62,667 nucleotides of DNA from a virus. Below, in pieces: positions 23,006 through 31,510 of this stretch. Where the stretch lies: positions 1-62,667 of IMG/VR virus record IMGVR_UViG_3300045110_000374; one strand, given 5' to 3'. The translations under genes and the position numbers were made by a program. Positions within the stretch are counted from its first letter, which is position 1. Each line of letters opens with the position of its first letter. The notes under the pieces are model-generated. The model was not told the origin of the DNA. It did not search any database and saw only the letters and a program-made list of their open reading frames with translations.

Positions 23006-23160
23006 TGCTCCCCGTCATAGACGTCGTCGTGGCCAACCGCTGTACAGAGTGCGGCAGCGAAAAATATGTGCTCATTGGGGAATTGCTTTTTAACGAGCAA
23101 GCGTACCTGACGTTCAAAATACGCTGCCTCCATTGCAAGGACTCTCCCCGTGCTGGTTGA
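23005..23160 (+). CDS. Small zinc-ribbon protein
   Basis: This 51-aa protein begins MLPVIDVVVANRCTECGSEK. CTEC and a later CLHC are the two halves of a zinc ribbon. Its ATG shares one base with the previous stop (TGATG). No function is known. Confidence 0.65.
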   Translation: MLPVIDVVVANRCTECGSEKYVLIGELLFNEQAYLTFKIRCLHCKDSPRAG

Positions 23161-23401
23161 CCCAAGCCCCGCCCACCGCGAATTTTATAACGACGTGGTA
23201 AGTCTCCTGGACAAACACGCGGGCAAGTGCTCAGCCAAAGAAATGCTCGCCATCGCATCGCAATTGGTTGGAAAGCTGATCGCCATGCAGGACCAGCGGT
23301 CCATGACGCAAGAGATCGCCTTGAAGATTGTTATGGTCAACATCGAAGAGGGTAACCAACAGGTGTTTGACGTCATGAACGACACACAAGGGAGTGCCTG
23401 A
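23150..23401 (+). CDS. Hypothetical helical protein
   Basis: This 83-aa protein starts with GTG inside the zinc-ribbon gene. It is helical (HREFYNDVVSLLDKHAGKCS, EMLAIASQLVGKLIAMQDQR). Its stop overlaps the next ATG by one base. The layout resembles small phage proteins next to anti-defence genes, but no family is recognised. Confidence 0.65.
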   Translation: MLVDPSPAHREFYNDVVSLLDKHAGKCSAKEMLAIASQLVGKLIAMQDQRSMTQEIALKIVMVNIEEGNQQVFDVMNDTQGSA

Positions 23402-23517
23402 TGCCTATTTGGTTGAGACGGCTTTTGGTGTGCTGGTGGGGCGGCTGTCCTGGACGGTGCTACACCGACAGGAAATCGACCTATTGGCAGTGCTCTCGCT
23501 GCGGACGGGTGCGATGA
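23401..23517 (+). CDS. Small Cys/Trp-rich protein
   Basis: This 38-aa protein begins MPIWLRRLLVCWWGGCPGRC and ends with CSRCGRVR. Cys pairs suggest a small zinc ribbon of the kind seen in DUF1660-like phage peptides. TGATG and ATGA overlaps at the two ends support translation. Confidence 0.55.
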   Translation: MPIWLRRLLVCWWGGCPGRCYTDRKSTYWQCSRCGRVR

Positions 23518-23789
23518 ACCTCAACGACGCCCTCGCACTACGCCTCACCAAACATTTCGTCCAGGACACCCGTTTGCTTGAAGAGGCGCAAGCGATCATC
23601 GACGAACACGCGAGAACGCTTTTGGGCTCGCCAGATAAGAAGGAAGTCATTCGCCGTGCCGTTGCGCTCATGGGGATGATTGCCAATGTGCGCAGCTCGG
23701 ATCGCGTTGCTATGGTCTTCACCCAGGAAGATCGCGAAACCGCGCGCCTGTTCCTGGCCGAGTTCGAAGGCAAGCCCGGGTGTCCCTAG
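23514..23789 (+). CDS. Hypothetical helical protein
   Basis: This 91-aa protein begins MNLNDALALRLTKHFVQDTR and is helical with an acidic C-terminus. It ends the rightward run 21776-23789. It is convergent with the leftward gene at 23812. Confidence 0.65.
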   Translation: MNLNDALALRLTKHFVQDTRLLEEAQAIIDEHARTLLGSPDKKEVIRRAVALMGMIANVRSSDRVAMVFTQEDRETARLFLAEFEGKPGCP

Positions 23790-23811
23790 CACCCGGGCCC
23801 CTCGTGCGTTC

Positions 23812-24228
23812 CTAGCGCTTGTGCTTTTCATTCGTCTTGTAGACGACGGTGAGCGACGGCAACGCCCCGCCTTCGAAGGTGTGCGAGACACTTTTCATAC
23901 GCGATTGGCCTTCCTCGGCAATCTGACTGGTGACGATTTTCTTCACCTTAACCTCGCCACTGTCGACGGCCGCCACTTGCGCCGCCAGCTTTGCCGGATC
24001 GGCGTAGTCCGGCGGGTCCACCGATACGATGACAAAATCGCCGTCAGCCAAAGCTTGAAGCATGGTCTTGGCGATCGCGGCACCCGCCTTCTGGTCCAGC
24101 ACGTTGCCGCCTTTGCGTCCTGAGTGCATCGAGTGTGCGGTCACGCCCTCGTCCGAGAACTGCGGCGAGCCATTCTTCTTGTTCGGGGCGTTGTCGGCGA
24201 ATTTCTTCAGTGCAGTAGAATGATCCAT
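23812..24228 (-). CDS. Hypothetical protein
   Basis: This 138-aa protein begins MDHSTALKKFADNAPNKKNG and has a strong GGAGGTT site. GDFVIVSVDPPDY and the Lys-rich KVKKIVTSQIAEEGQSRMK suggest a compact alpha/beta fold. It is a lone leftward gene next to the late promoter region. No family is recognised. Confidence 0.7.
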   Translation of the reverse strand: MDHSTALKKFADNAPNKKNGSPQFSDEGVTAHSMHSGRKGGNVLDQKAGAAIAKTMLQALADGDFVIVSVDPPDYADPAKLAAQVAAVDSGEVKVKKIVTSQIAEEGQSRMKSVSHTFEGGALPSLTVVYKTNEKHKR

Positions 24229-24299
24229 TGTGAACCTCCATGGTGAACCGGCGCGAGCGGCCGTTGTGGTGTGTAGCGCAACTTTAAGGCGATTTGCAA

Positions 24300-24330
24300 T
24301 TGACGAACGCGTTTCGTTTAGAGATATATT
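24300..24330 (+). promoter_or_regulatory. Candidate promoter for the packaging/structural operon
   Basis: TTGACG (24300-24305) and TATATT (24325-24330) match five of six consensus bases each, at a 19-base spacing. They lie 27 bases before the first small gene leading to TerL. The spacing is long, so a host or phage activator may be needed. Confidence 0.45.
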
Positions 24331-24356
24331 CCAGCCAACAAAAAAGCGAGGCACGC

Positions 24357-24482
24357 ATGCGTTACGATCCTGAGACGGGCGAGAAGATCGGTCCTTATGG
24401 TTGGACGACCATTCTCCTAATGGGCGTGATGGCGGTGATGGTCTTTGGCCTCATTTGGGTTGAGATTTATGGCCACGGCTAA
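24357..24482 (+). CDS. Small membrane protein
   Basis: This 41-aa protein begins MRYDPETGEKIGPYGWTTIL. A cytoplasmic acidic start is followed by one membrane helix (about residues 16-36). GAGG precedes the ATG. It leads the TerL operon. Confidence 0.6.
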   Translation: MRYDPETGEKIGPYGWTTILLMGVMAVMVFGLIWVEIYGHG

Positions 24483-24738
24483 ACGCACGCCCCCGATCGC
24501 CCATGTTACCCCTGCGCTGCCCGAACCGGCTAAGGCGACCGTCCGCGCCGACACCTGTGTCAGTTGCAAAGGTGCTCTGCGCGCTGCCGATGGCCATTTG
24601 CGCTGTCATGGCGCCCCGCCCCAAGCCCGCTACGCCAACATGGTGATGGGTGTTGGCCCCTCGGGCGAGGCTATTTGGCCAACGGTCAAAGACAACGATT
24701 GGTGCCTCGCTCACACAGCCAAAGAAGAAAACCCATGA
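24469..24738 (+). CDS. Small Cys-containing protein
   Basis: This 89-aa protein has a Pro/Ala-rich N-terminus, then CVSC (about residues 30-33), HLRCHG and DNDWCLAH, which could form a zinc site. It overlaps the previous gene by 14 bases and the next by four. Confidence 0.65.
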   Translation: MATAKRTPPIAHVTPALPEPAKATVRADTCVSCKGALRAADGHLRCHGAPPQARYANMVMGVGPSGEAIWPTVKDNDWCLAHTAKEENP

Positions 24739-24992
24739 CGGACACTCTGTCGACCGACCAAGAGCAAGTCGTCAGGGCGCAGGAGACCATCAAGCGCCTG
24801 ACGACGACAATTCGGGCCGTTCAGGTTGTCATGGAGGCCTTGTACGGGTACGCGGAGAAACTTACAGCGGTAGAAAATGGAGAGTACGAAGTTCACAAGG
24901 CAGAGGCGTATCACAATGCCGCCGAGGCCATCCGTTTCGCGCTCTCAGATGAGGTGGACACAAAAGACCGCAAAGTGCCAAAATACGATTGA
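24735..24992 (+). CDS. Hypothetical helical protein just before TerL
   Basis: This 85-aa protein begins MTDTLSTDQEQVVRAQETIK and is helical throughout. It sits where a small terminase often lies, and its stop overlaps the TerL ATG, but it lacks a recognisable DNA-binding domain. A TerS role is only a possibility. Confidence 0.65.
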   Translation: MTDTLSTDQEQVVRAQETIKRLTTTIRAVQVVMEALYGYAEKLTAVENGEYEVHKAEAYHNAAEAIRFALSDEVDTKDRKVPKYD

Positions 24993-26911
24993 TGCCGCCC
25001 AAAGCCCTTGCCGTTCCGACGTCGCAACGCGCTTGGCGCGACCTGTTCGATGAATTCCTCACCAAGCTCCGCATCGACTCCAAAGAGACGGTGGCCGAAG
25101 ACGAACGCGGCTCCGAACTCGAAATGTGGGGTTCGCAGCGCATGTTCCTGGACAACATCTGTATTGGGCTCGACCAAGGCAAGCGCGAATTTCTATGCTT
25201 GAAAGCGCGTCAGCTTGGGGTCTCCACCATAAGCCTTGCGATCCTTCTGTTCTGGCTCGCAATGCACCCTGGGCTACAAGCTGCCCTCGTCGTGGATACC
25301 GAAGAGAACCGGGAGAAGTTTCGGCTAACGATACATCGGTATATTCAAAGCTTTCCAAAGAAGTTTTTCGGTGATTCCTTCGCCATCAAGAAGGGCAAGG
25401 ACAACCGCGCCTTCACGCATTTCACCAACGGCTCGAACCTGGACTATCTGGTGGCAGGCAAACGCAAAAAGACGCTTGGCGAATCGCGCGCCTATAACTG
25501 CGCGCTGTTGACGGAGTGTGCCAACTACGGTGACCCAGATGGCTTGAACTCGTTCGTCAACACGCTCGCGCAAACCCATCCCGATCGGCTGTACCTGTGG
25601 GAATCGACCGCAAAGGGCTACAATCACTGGCACGACATGTGGCTGGAAGCCGGCCGCGACACCCTCACCAAACATAGATTCTTCATCGGCTGGTGGTCCA
25701 AGGACATCAATGCGTACTCGCCGCGAGGCCCGGCGCCGCAACCGGCACTCTTCAAGCAGTACTCTCAGGAAACGCTTTCGCGAGAAGAAAGCGAGATGAT
25801 CGACGCGGTCAAAAAGCGCTACGGCGTGACCATCACCCAAGGCCAACTCGCTTGGTATCGCCACCAGCAGTCCAACGTCTCGGTGCGCGAAGAGTCCATG
25901 CACCAGAATTTGCCTTGGGTTGAAGAACAGGCCTTCGTTTTGACCGGCTATTCGTTCTTTCAAACGCGCGTCCTGCAAAAGGATATGTCCAGGATTCAGG
26001 GCCTCGAACCGGGCAGCGAGCCGGTCAAGTTCAAAGGCTATCGCTTTTGGATCGGGGAAGATTTCTTTTCCACCAAGATGGAGCAGGTTCGCACAGTAGA
26101 CGAGGTGGAATTACGAATCTGGGAAGAACCCTCCAAGCATGGCGATTACGTCATTGGCTGTGACCCGGCATTCGGACGAAACGACAATAAAGATAGGCAC
26201 TGTTGTGAGGTGTATCGCTGCTACGCGGACAAGCTGGTTCAGGTGGCTGAGTACGCCGTCGACAACGTCGAGACCCGGCAAGCCGCATGGGTGCTGGCGT
26301 ATCTCGCGGGAACGTATCGAAACTGCATCTGCAATCTCGAACTCACCGGTGGCCCTGGCTTGGCGGTGTTGGCCGAATTCAACAATTTGCGCAATCAACT
26401 CAACGCCGAGATGTATTCGCAGCGCGTCAAGGACCTCGACTGGGAAGACTTCTTGAACAACGCGCGTTGGTTTTTGTATCACAAAAGCGATTCGCTTTCA
26501 GGCGCAGGTTATGTCGCGGGCTGGAAGACTTCACGCGATAACAAATTCGAAATCATGAACCAGCTTCGCGACCTGCACGTCACCAACGTGCTTATTTTGC
26601 ACTCGCTTCCGTTGACTGAAGAGATGCTGACGTTCGTTCAGGACGGCGGCGAACTCGGCGCGCTCGGCACCAACAAAGACGATCGCGTGTTTGCAAGCGC
26701 GCTAGCAAGTCGCGCATTTATTGATTGGGTAAGAGGCCGAATGTTGAGTGCAAACATGACTTTTGCGCGCGTGCAATCCGGTGAGGCGGGCGACAATTCC
26801 GACCCCGGCGTCGTCGATAGAATCGTTGCTGATTTTTTCAGAAGAGCCGAAGAACGAGCAAACGAAGGCTCGGAACCGCCGCGGTGGATGAAAGAACGAG
26901 GACTGGCGTAA
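24992..26911 (+). CDS. terL: Terminase large subunit
   Basis: This 639-aa protein has a phage-type ATPase P-loop KARQLGVST (71-79), a Walker B-like LLTECANYGD (172-181) and the RNase H-type nuclease start GCDPAFGRND (389-398). It is the motor and nuclease that packages the genome into proheads. The ATG at 24992 overlaps the previous stop. A hairpin lies across its stop codon, and a long repeat-like non-coding tract follows. Confidence 0.93.
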   Translation: MPPKALAVPTSQRAWRDLFDEFLTKLRIDSKETVAEDERGSELEMWGSQRMFLDNICIGLDQGKREFLCLKARQLGVSTISLAILLFWLAMHPGLQAALVVDTEENREKFRLTIHRYIQSFPKKFFGDSFAIKKGKDNRAFTHFTNGSNLDYLVAGKRKKTLGESRAYNCALLTECANYGDPDGLNSFVNTLAQTHPDRLYLWESTAKGYNHWHDMWLEAGRDTLTKHRFFIGWWSKDINAYSPRGPAPQPALFKQYSQETLSREESEMIDAVKKRYGVTITQGQLAWYRHQQSNVSVREESMHQNLPWVEEQAFVLTGYSFFQTRVLQKDMSRIQGLEPGSEPVKFKGYRFWIGEDFFSTKMEQVRTVDEVELRIWEEPSKHGDYVIGCDPAFGRNDNKDRHCCEVYRCYADKLVQVAEYAVDNVETRQAAWVLAYLAGTYRNCICNLELTGGPGLAVLAEFNNLRNQLNAEMYSQRVKDLDWEDFLNNARWFLYHKSDSLSGAGYVAGWKTSRDNKFEIMNQLRDLHVTNVLILHSLPLTEEMLTFVQDGGELGALGTNKDDRVFASALASRAFIDWVRGRMLSANMTFARVQSGEAGDNSDPGVVDRIVADFFRRAEERANEGSEPPRWMKERGLA

Positions 26912-26939
26912 CCCCACATAAATTGCTGTGTGAGGTTAC
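26908..26939 (+). other. Hairpin spanning the terL stop codon
   Basis: GTAACCCCACA (26908-26918) pairs with TGTGAGGTTAC (26929-26939): 11 bp with one C-A mismatch and a 10-base loop. There is no U-run, so it may protect the terL message 3' end or pause transcription. Confidence 0.6.
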
Positions 26940-27505
26940 GCCTCGTCCCTGAGCCAAAGCTCGCCAAGTCTTGTCACTCCACGCCCAGCCTTGCCCGGGC
27001 TAACCCTGCCTGCCTTGCCACTCCCCGCCATGGCCCACCAAGCCTAACCGGGTCATATCACGACTAGCCTGTCTTGCCATTTCCCGCCCCATCGTGCCGA
27101 GCCGTAGCCCGCCGCGCCTGCCTTGTCTGTCCTTGCCTTGCCCCAGCACGCCTAGCTCTGCCCAACCATCCTCGCCTGCCTTGCCTCTTCTTCCCTCGCC
27201 AGACCTCGGCCAGTCATTCCTAGTCGCCCTTGCCGAGCCAGCCGGACCTTGCCAACCTCATCGGGGCATATCTGGCCCCGCCTTACTTCACCACGCCTGC
27301 CAGACCATGTCTGACCTGATCCGGCCCCGTCCTCCTCGCCATTGCTTGCCGTGCCGGCCGTGCAGTGCCATGTACCGCCCTAACGGTCCTTGCCTCGCGA
27401 TCCAGGCCTTGCCTGCCTTGTCATGGCTCGCCGTGTCAGGCCCCGGCCAGCCTCGCATGACATGCCACGGCATGACTCACAGCGTCGTGTCGCGCCTCGC
27501 CAAAA
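26940..27505. repeat. CTTGCC-rich degenerate low-complexity tract
   Basis: About 560 bases have a strongly pyrimidine-biased + strand built of short words ending in GCC. CTTGCC occurs about eleven times, often as CCTTGCCTGCC. The words drift and do not form an exact tandem repeat. Open frames across it give only Pro/Leu/Ser/Ala-biased translations. A short related patch lies at 29031-29104. It sits directly after terL, so a packaging or replication site is possible. Confidence 0.8.
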
Positions 27506-27510
27506 CATCT

Positions 27511-27999
27511 TTAATTTGCACGCACCTCTTGCTCTGGCACAGATTCAGCGCGCAGTCGGATGCCAAAGCCCGTTAGATCGGCGATGCGTTGGTCAATCTC
27601 ACCCTCAAGGCCCAGCGCAATCGCAATATCGCGTGCTCGGCGCAACCGGGAAGCCGCGTGCTCGAATTCGGCAGCAACGGTTTCTCTCGCAAGTTCTTCT
27701 TCCGATTGCAGGCGCCGCACCGAACGATAGCCCTGTTTGTTGCTCGGTTGCTCGACGTCACGCACATAGCCAACAACGCCGACTTGAACGCGGTTGATAA
27801 CGATATGCACCTCGACGCGCCGTATAAGCTCGCGCGCTTGGTTAAGACGGTGCGCTTGAGCGGCCGCGGCATCGTCCCATTCGAACTCCTTATGCAACGG
27901 GCTGTTATGGTCTTGCGCCGCGCGAACGATGTCATCGGGTGTGATTCGTCCGTCTTCGGTTTCCAGTGCCGTGATGGCGTCAATAAGTTCTTTACGCAT
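27511..27999 (-). CDS. Hypothetical protein
   Basis: This 162-aa protein begins MRKELIDAITALETEDGRIT with an AAGGAG site. DDIVRAAQDHNSPLHKEFEW and a later Arg-rich helical region are recognisable as a recurrent phage protein of unknown role. It overlaps the upstream gene by eight bases. Confidence 0.75.
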   Translation of the reverse strand: MRKELIDAITALETEDGRITPDDIVRAAQDHNSPLHKEFEWDDAAAAQAHRLNQARELIRRVEVHIVINRVQVGVVGYVRDVEQPSNKQGYRSVRRLQSEEELARETVAAEFEHAASRLRRARDIAIALGLEGEIDQRIADLTGFGIRLRAESVPEQEVRAN

Positions 28000-28822
28000 G
28001 TGCGGCTTCTCCTTCTGAAGTGTCGATTGCCTTGCGCCGCTTTTTGGGCTTGTCCGAATCGGAGCCGCGGCGCTTGCGCTCCTCGTAATACCAGCGGTAC
28101 ATGTCCTCCGTTTCGTCGTCGTAGAAATCAGGATTGGCCAAAGCCTCGTCCTGGATTTCACGGCCTTCGCGCAGAACGGCGAGATATTCTGGGTCATCCT
28201 CAGTCACAATTTCGAATTGGCCAAAGCTGAAGGTGCCTTTCTCTTGTCGGCCGTCGCCTACACCAACGATCATGCCGGCCGCGGCAAGCAGATTGGCGAC
28301 GGATTGAAAGTTCAGTTTTGGACGCATGTATCGCAACGTGATTGTTGTCGCCCACTTCGGCAGAAGTGCGCGAGTTCTAATATCCGGCGTCTTCTGAATT
28401 CCAGCCATGCGGACAACCGCCATGTAAAGCTGCGGGCGTCCGAAGATTTCAACGTCTCCCCATTGCGCTGTTAGCAATCGACCGATTTCAGTCTTGGCAG
28501 CACCGGGGATGTCCAGCGCAGCGGATGCTGCCGCCTTCTTGAGCGCATTCGATGGGAATTTGAGACGCGTCGGGTGATCGTCCGTGCGGTAACGGTAAAC
28601 GCTGTCGCGATACTCTTGTAGTGGGTCATGCTTGATGTTGGACGCCTTCTCCGCTGCGCCCATTCTGCCCGGTCGCGGCAGCAACAACTGCATCCGCGCC
28701 TTCTCGCTCATCCGATTAAAAACGAAAGGTGAGCGCCCTAGGATATGAAATTGCGCTTCGCCGAATTCGAGTTCTGAAATCACCAATTCGGCGCTTGCCG
28801 ACGTCTTACTCTCTCGTGCCAT
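27992..28822 (-). CDS. Hypothetical phage protein with RAMP-like glycine loop
   Basis: This 276-aa protein begins MARESKTSASAELVISELEF. Recurrent features are FHILGRSPFVFNRMSEKAR, the segment KTPDIRTRALLPKWATTITL and a Gly-rich VGVGDGRQEKGTFSFGQFEI. I associate the whole with a widespread, unnamed phage family found near terminase genes. The Gly-rich loop recalls ferredoxin-like RAMP proteins, but that is a loose comparison. The C-terminus is charged and probably disordered. A long inverted repeat lies over its ribosome site. Confidence 0.8.
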   Translation of the reverse strand: MARESKTSASAELVISELEFGEAQFHILGRSPFVFNRMSEKARMQLLLPRPGRMGAAEKASNIKHDPLQEYRDSVYRYRTDDHPTRLKFPSNALKKAAASAALDIPGAAKTEIGRLLTAQWGDVEIFGRPQLYMAVVRMAGIQKTPDIRTRALLPKWATTITLRYMRPKLNFQSVANLLAAAGMIVGVGDGRQEKGTFSFGQFEIVTEDDPEYLAVLREGREIQDEALANPDFYDDETEDMYRWYYEERKRRGSDSDKPKKRRKAIDTSEGEAAHA

Positions 28823-28828
28823 GAACGG

Positions 28829-28907
28829 CCTCCATTGTCGCGCGGCCAGTCACGCCCGACGCGATGAAGCGGGGGATGCGGTGAGGCATCGCCGTCGACA
28901 ATGGAGG
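28829..28907 (-). promoter_or_regulatory. 12-bp inverted repeat that would hide the SD of the 276-aa gene
   Basis: CCTCCATTGTCG (28829-28840) and CGACAATGGAGG (28896-28907) are perfect inverted repeats with 55 bases between, including a small GATGC/GCATC hairpin. In the leftward mRNA the proximal arm contains the GGAGG ribosome site seven bases from the start. Pairing would block translation. It could instead be a two-site operator. Confidence 0.6.
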
Positions 28908-28986
28908 TTCTCTGGATACTGCTCACCGCGTTCGCCTTGTGACTGCAAGGTGTTGTTGATTTACGATTGGGGTGGAAATTAAGCAA

Positions 28987-29026
28987 GAGGGGCGACCATA
29001 AAAATCATTTGGTGCGCCCCTCCTCT
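28987..29026 (+). terminator. Possible weak terminator hairpin
   Basis: GGGGCGACC pairs with GGT-G-CGCCCC (one bulge), flanked by AGAG and CTCT. A pyrimidine-rich tail follows without a clean U-run. The 28908-29162 gap has no gene; it also contains the CCTTG/CAAGG palindrome at 28935-28950 and a CTTGCC-like patch at 29031-29104. Confidence 0.35.
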
Positions 29027-29162
29027 TACTTAGCTTGCCTAAGCCTGACGGACCGGGTCTTGCCAAAACTGGCCGAAGCGGGGCATGCCATTCCTTGCCT
29101 ACTTACAACGCGGTAGAAACTACTGTATTCCCCAAGTAAAGGTTTTTGAAAAGGGGCTTGTA

Positions 29163-29696
29163 GTGATTCCGCGACACTTAAGGCCGGCTGAATACACAAT
29201 CCATTGCGAATGTTTGATCTGCGGCCATGTTTACAGCCGAAAGGTGCGCAGGGTGACTGAACGAAACCCACCCTGCCCCATCAAAGCCTGCCGCGAGGCT
29301 CAGGCCAAGGCCCAAGCCGAACGCATGGCGGCCAATATCGAGAACATTATCGCCGAGCAAAGGCCGCCCGGTGTTGTTGGTTCGAACGTCGCCAAAGCCA
29401 TCGATCACACGAATGAAATCGTCGCGCGGGATTATGGTTTTTCGGATGTTCGTGACGCTAAGCGCGAGGGTGACACATCGGTTCCTCGGCTTCCCACCCA
29501 CCAGCAAGCCCGTGTCGACGGCTTCTGGGGCAACAAACCAAAGCACAACCCCGCCCTTGCGAACCAAATGCACCTGCTAGGGCAGCGCGCCATGGCCGGC
29601 TCGTTTGCACCGCGGGAAAAGACGATTGTCGATCACGCACTTTCGCCCGAGCACGGCCCTGGCTTGAAGCCCAACATCAAAATCATCGCCGGCTAA
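29163..29696 (+). CDS. Hypothetical zinc-binding protein before the portal gene
   Basis: This 177-aa protein starts at a GTG behind AAAAGGGG. CECLICGHVY and CPIKACREA form a likely zinc site at the N-terminus; the rest is helical and polar. An ATG at 29085 is open but lacks a site. It ends seven bases before the portal gene, so it may be a packaging or head protein (inference). Confidence 0.7.
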   Translation: MIPRHLRPAEYTIHCECLICGHVYSRKVRRVTERNPPCPIKACREAQAKAQAERMAANIENIIAEQRPPGVVGSNVAKAIDHTNEIVARDYGFSDVRDAKREGDTSVPRLPTHQQARVDGFWGNKPKHNPALANQMHLLGQRAMAGSFAPREKTIVDHALSPEHGPGLKPNIKIIAG

Positions 29697-29702
29697 CACA
29701 AC

Positions 29703-31505
29703 ATGGCGCTCAAGATACCCAAGAAGGGACTTGGCCAATGGGCGCAGGAACTCGTTTCTTTATGCAGCGCATCGCAGAAGGACCGCATCCAGAAAGGCGC
29801 CTTCTACAGAAATCTTTATTTAACCGGGGACAGTGACGGCAACCCCGCGACATACCCCAAGGCTGTGCCGTATCTCGAAAATCTCGCATCGTTTCTGTAC
29901 TCGCCCGTCGAACTGCGCTTTGCCATCGAAGCGTCAGAACAACCCGACGAAACCGCGATGGCGAAGGCCGCACAGCAACGGCTGCACAGCGAGATTCGCG
30001 GCGGAAGCGTCGACCTCGAAGTTGACGAAAGCGTCATCTGGTCTTTGGTGAAGGGCAAAAGCTTTCTGCAATTGCTGTGGGCCGGCGGTGGCTTCGAAGC
30101 CAACATGATGCAGCCCGAGCTGTTTGGGGTGATGCGCGAAGACCTAAGCTCACTCGACGCGCAAGAGTGCTTCTTTCATTCGGTGTATCTCACCAAGGGG
30201 CAATTCGCGTCCATGGTGCAGGGCCACCCGGACGCGGAAAGCATGATCCGCAAAGCCAAGTCGTACTTGGACCCTGAGAAGGTCAAGCAACCGGGCGATC
30301 AGTCGGACCTCTTGAAGACGGTGATTCTTGGAGGGCTCAACCCCTATCAAAAAGCCGGCTCCCCGCAGCCGAGAACCCAAGGCGTGACCGATTGGCTTTC
30401 GGGCCCGCGGCCAACGTTCGATCCAAAGGTTTTGGCCGAACTCATACGCTTAGACGAACTCTGGGTTCGAGACGCCGCTCGCGGCGAGGACTGGACCACG
30501 CTGCAAGTCGTGGGCACCGATTGTATCGTCGAAGGCAAATACGTGCACCGCAACCTGTTCGCAGACCCGGTTGGCGTGACCGATCGCGAACTTCTTGAGC
30601 AATCCAGAAAGGCCAACCCGCTTACCGGCCATCACCCCTTCATCGAGTTTTGTGCGAACCCCTTGAAGGGCTATTTCTGGGGAAAGTCTGAAATCAACAA
30701 CATCGCCCTTTTGCAGATCGCCTTGAACGCCCGCATGGCCGGTATCCAAAGCTTGCTGCGCCGCCAAGAAAACCCGCCAAGGTATTTCACGGGTACGTCG
30801 ACGATTAACCAGAACGCCTACGCCAAGTTGAACAAGCCGGGCGGTTTCTTGGCCGATGGTGCGCCCAACGCGAAGATGGAAACGCTTGCCCCTGACTTGC
30901 CCGATGACCTCTGGATGGACTTGCGCGAGATCGAGCAAATGTTCGACGACATGGGCGGGTTCTCGGCCGTCATGCGGGGAAAAGGGGAATCTGGTGTGCG
31001 CGCCCAAGGCCATGCCGAGACACTCGTTCGAACCGCCTCGCCCCGCTTCAAAACGCGCGCCCTTCGCATAGAGCGCTCTGTGGAAGCGGTCGGGGGCCTT
31101 GCGCTGGATATTCTTCGCGCCAAGCTTTCCGACAAACTCGCCGGTTGGGCAAAGCCGGGCCCGCCGCTTCCCAACGAAGCGCCTGCCGCATGGTGGAGCC
31201 GCTTCTTCACCGCACCCGCGCCGGGCATGAAGCGCATCGAGTTCATGATGTACGACCTCCCCGCAGGCTGCAAAGTCACCGTGGACAGCCACTCCTCCTC
31301 GCCCGCCTTCAGCCATGAGTCCAAAGAACTGGCCTTCGAACTCAACAAGGTCGGCGCCATTAGCCCAACCGATCTTCTTGCCCTCGCCCATCCCCCGCAC
31401 GAAGAAAGCTTGATCTTGGAAGCCGAGCGGCGTGAGATCGAGCACGCCAAATTCATGGCGGAGCACCCGGAGCTGGCGGCCAAAGAAGGCAAGAAGAAAA
31501 AATAG
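29703..31505 (+). CDS. Portal protein
   Basis: This 600-aa protein is the expected size for podovirus portals. It has the repeated Trp/Tyr-containing helical regions of the family, for example FYRNLYLTGDSDGNPATYPK near the start and GYFWGKSEINNIALLQIALN in the middle. A Lys-rich end follows. It forms the ring at the head vertex through which DNA enters and leaves. Position after terL and before scaffold and capsid supports the call; the intervening leftward tail block is unusual. Confidence 0.85.
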   Translation: MALKIPKKGLGQWAQELVSLCSASQKDRIQKGAFYRNLYLTGDSDGNPATYPKAVPYLENLASFLYSPVELRFAIEASEQPDETAMAKAAQQRLHSEIRGGSVDLEVDESVIWSLVKGKSFLQLLWAGGGFEANMMQPELFGVMREDLSSLDAQECFFHSVYLTKGQFASMVQGHPDAESMIRKAKSYLDPEKVKQPGDQSDLLKTVILGGLNPYQKAGSPQPRTQGVTDWLSGPRPTFDPKVLAELIRLDELWVRDAARGEDWTTLQVVGTDCIVEGKYVHRNLFADPVGVTDRELLEQSRKANPLTGHHPFIEFCANPLKGYFWGKSEINNIALLQIALNARMAGIQSLLRRQENPPRYFTGTSTINQNAYAKLNKPGGFLADGAPNAKMETLAPDLPDDLWMDLREIEQMFDDMGGFSAVMRGKGESGVRAQGHAETLVRTASPRFKTRALRIERSVEAVGGLALDILRAKLSDKLAGWAKPGPPLPNEAPAAWWSRFFTAPAPGMKRIEFMMYDLPAGCKVTVDSHSSSPAFSHESKELAFELNKVGAISPTDLLALAHPPHEESLILEAERREIEHAKFMAEHPELAAKEGKKKK

Positions 31506-31510
31506 ACCGC

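Noticed and set aside
27094-27576. 160-codon frame in the CTTGCC tract
   Set aside because: The product is a Pro/Leu/Ser/Cys low-complexity string set by the DNA repeat, with no ribosome site.
15763-29162. CRISPR array in the repeat-rich gaps
   Set aside because: Repeats are short, degenerate and without regular unique spacers.
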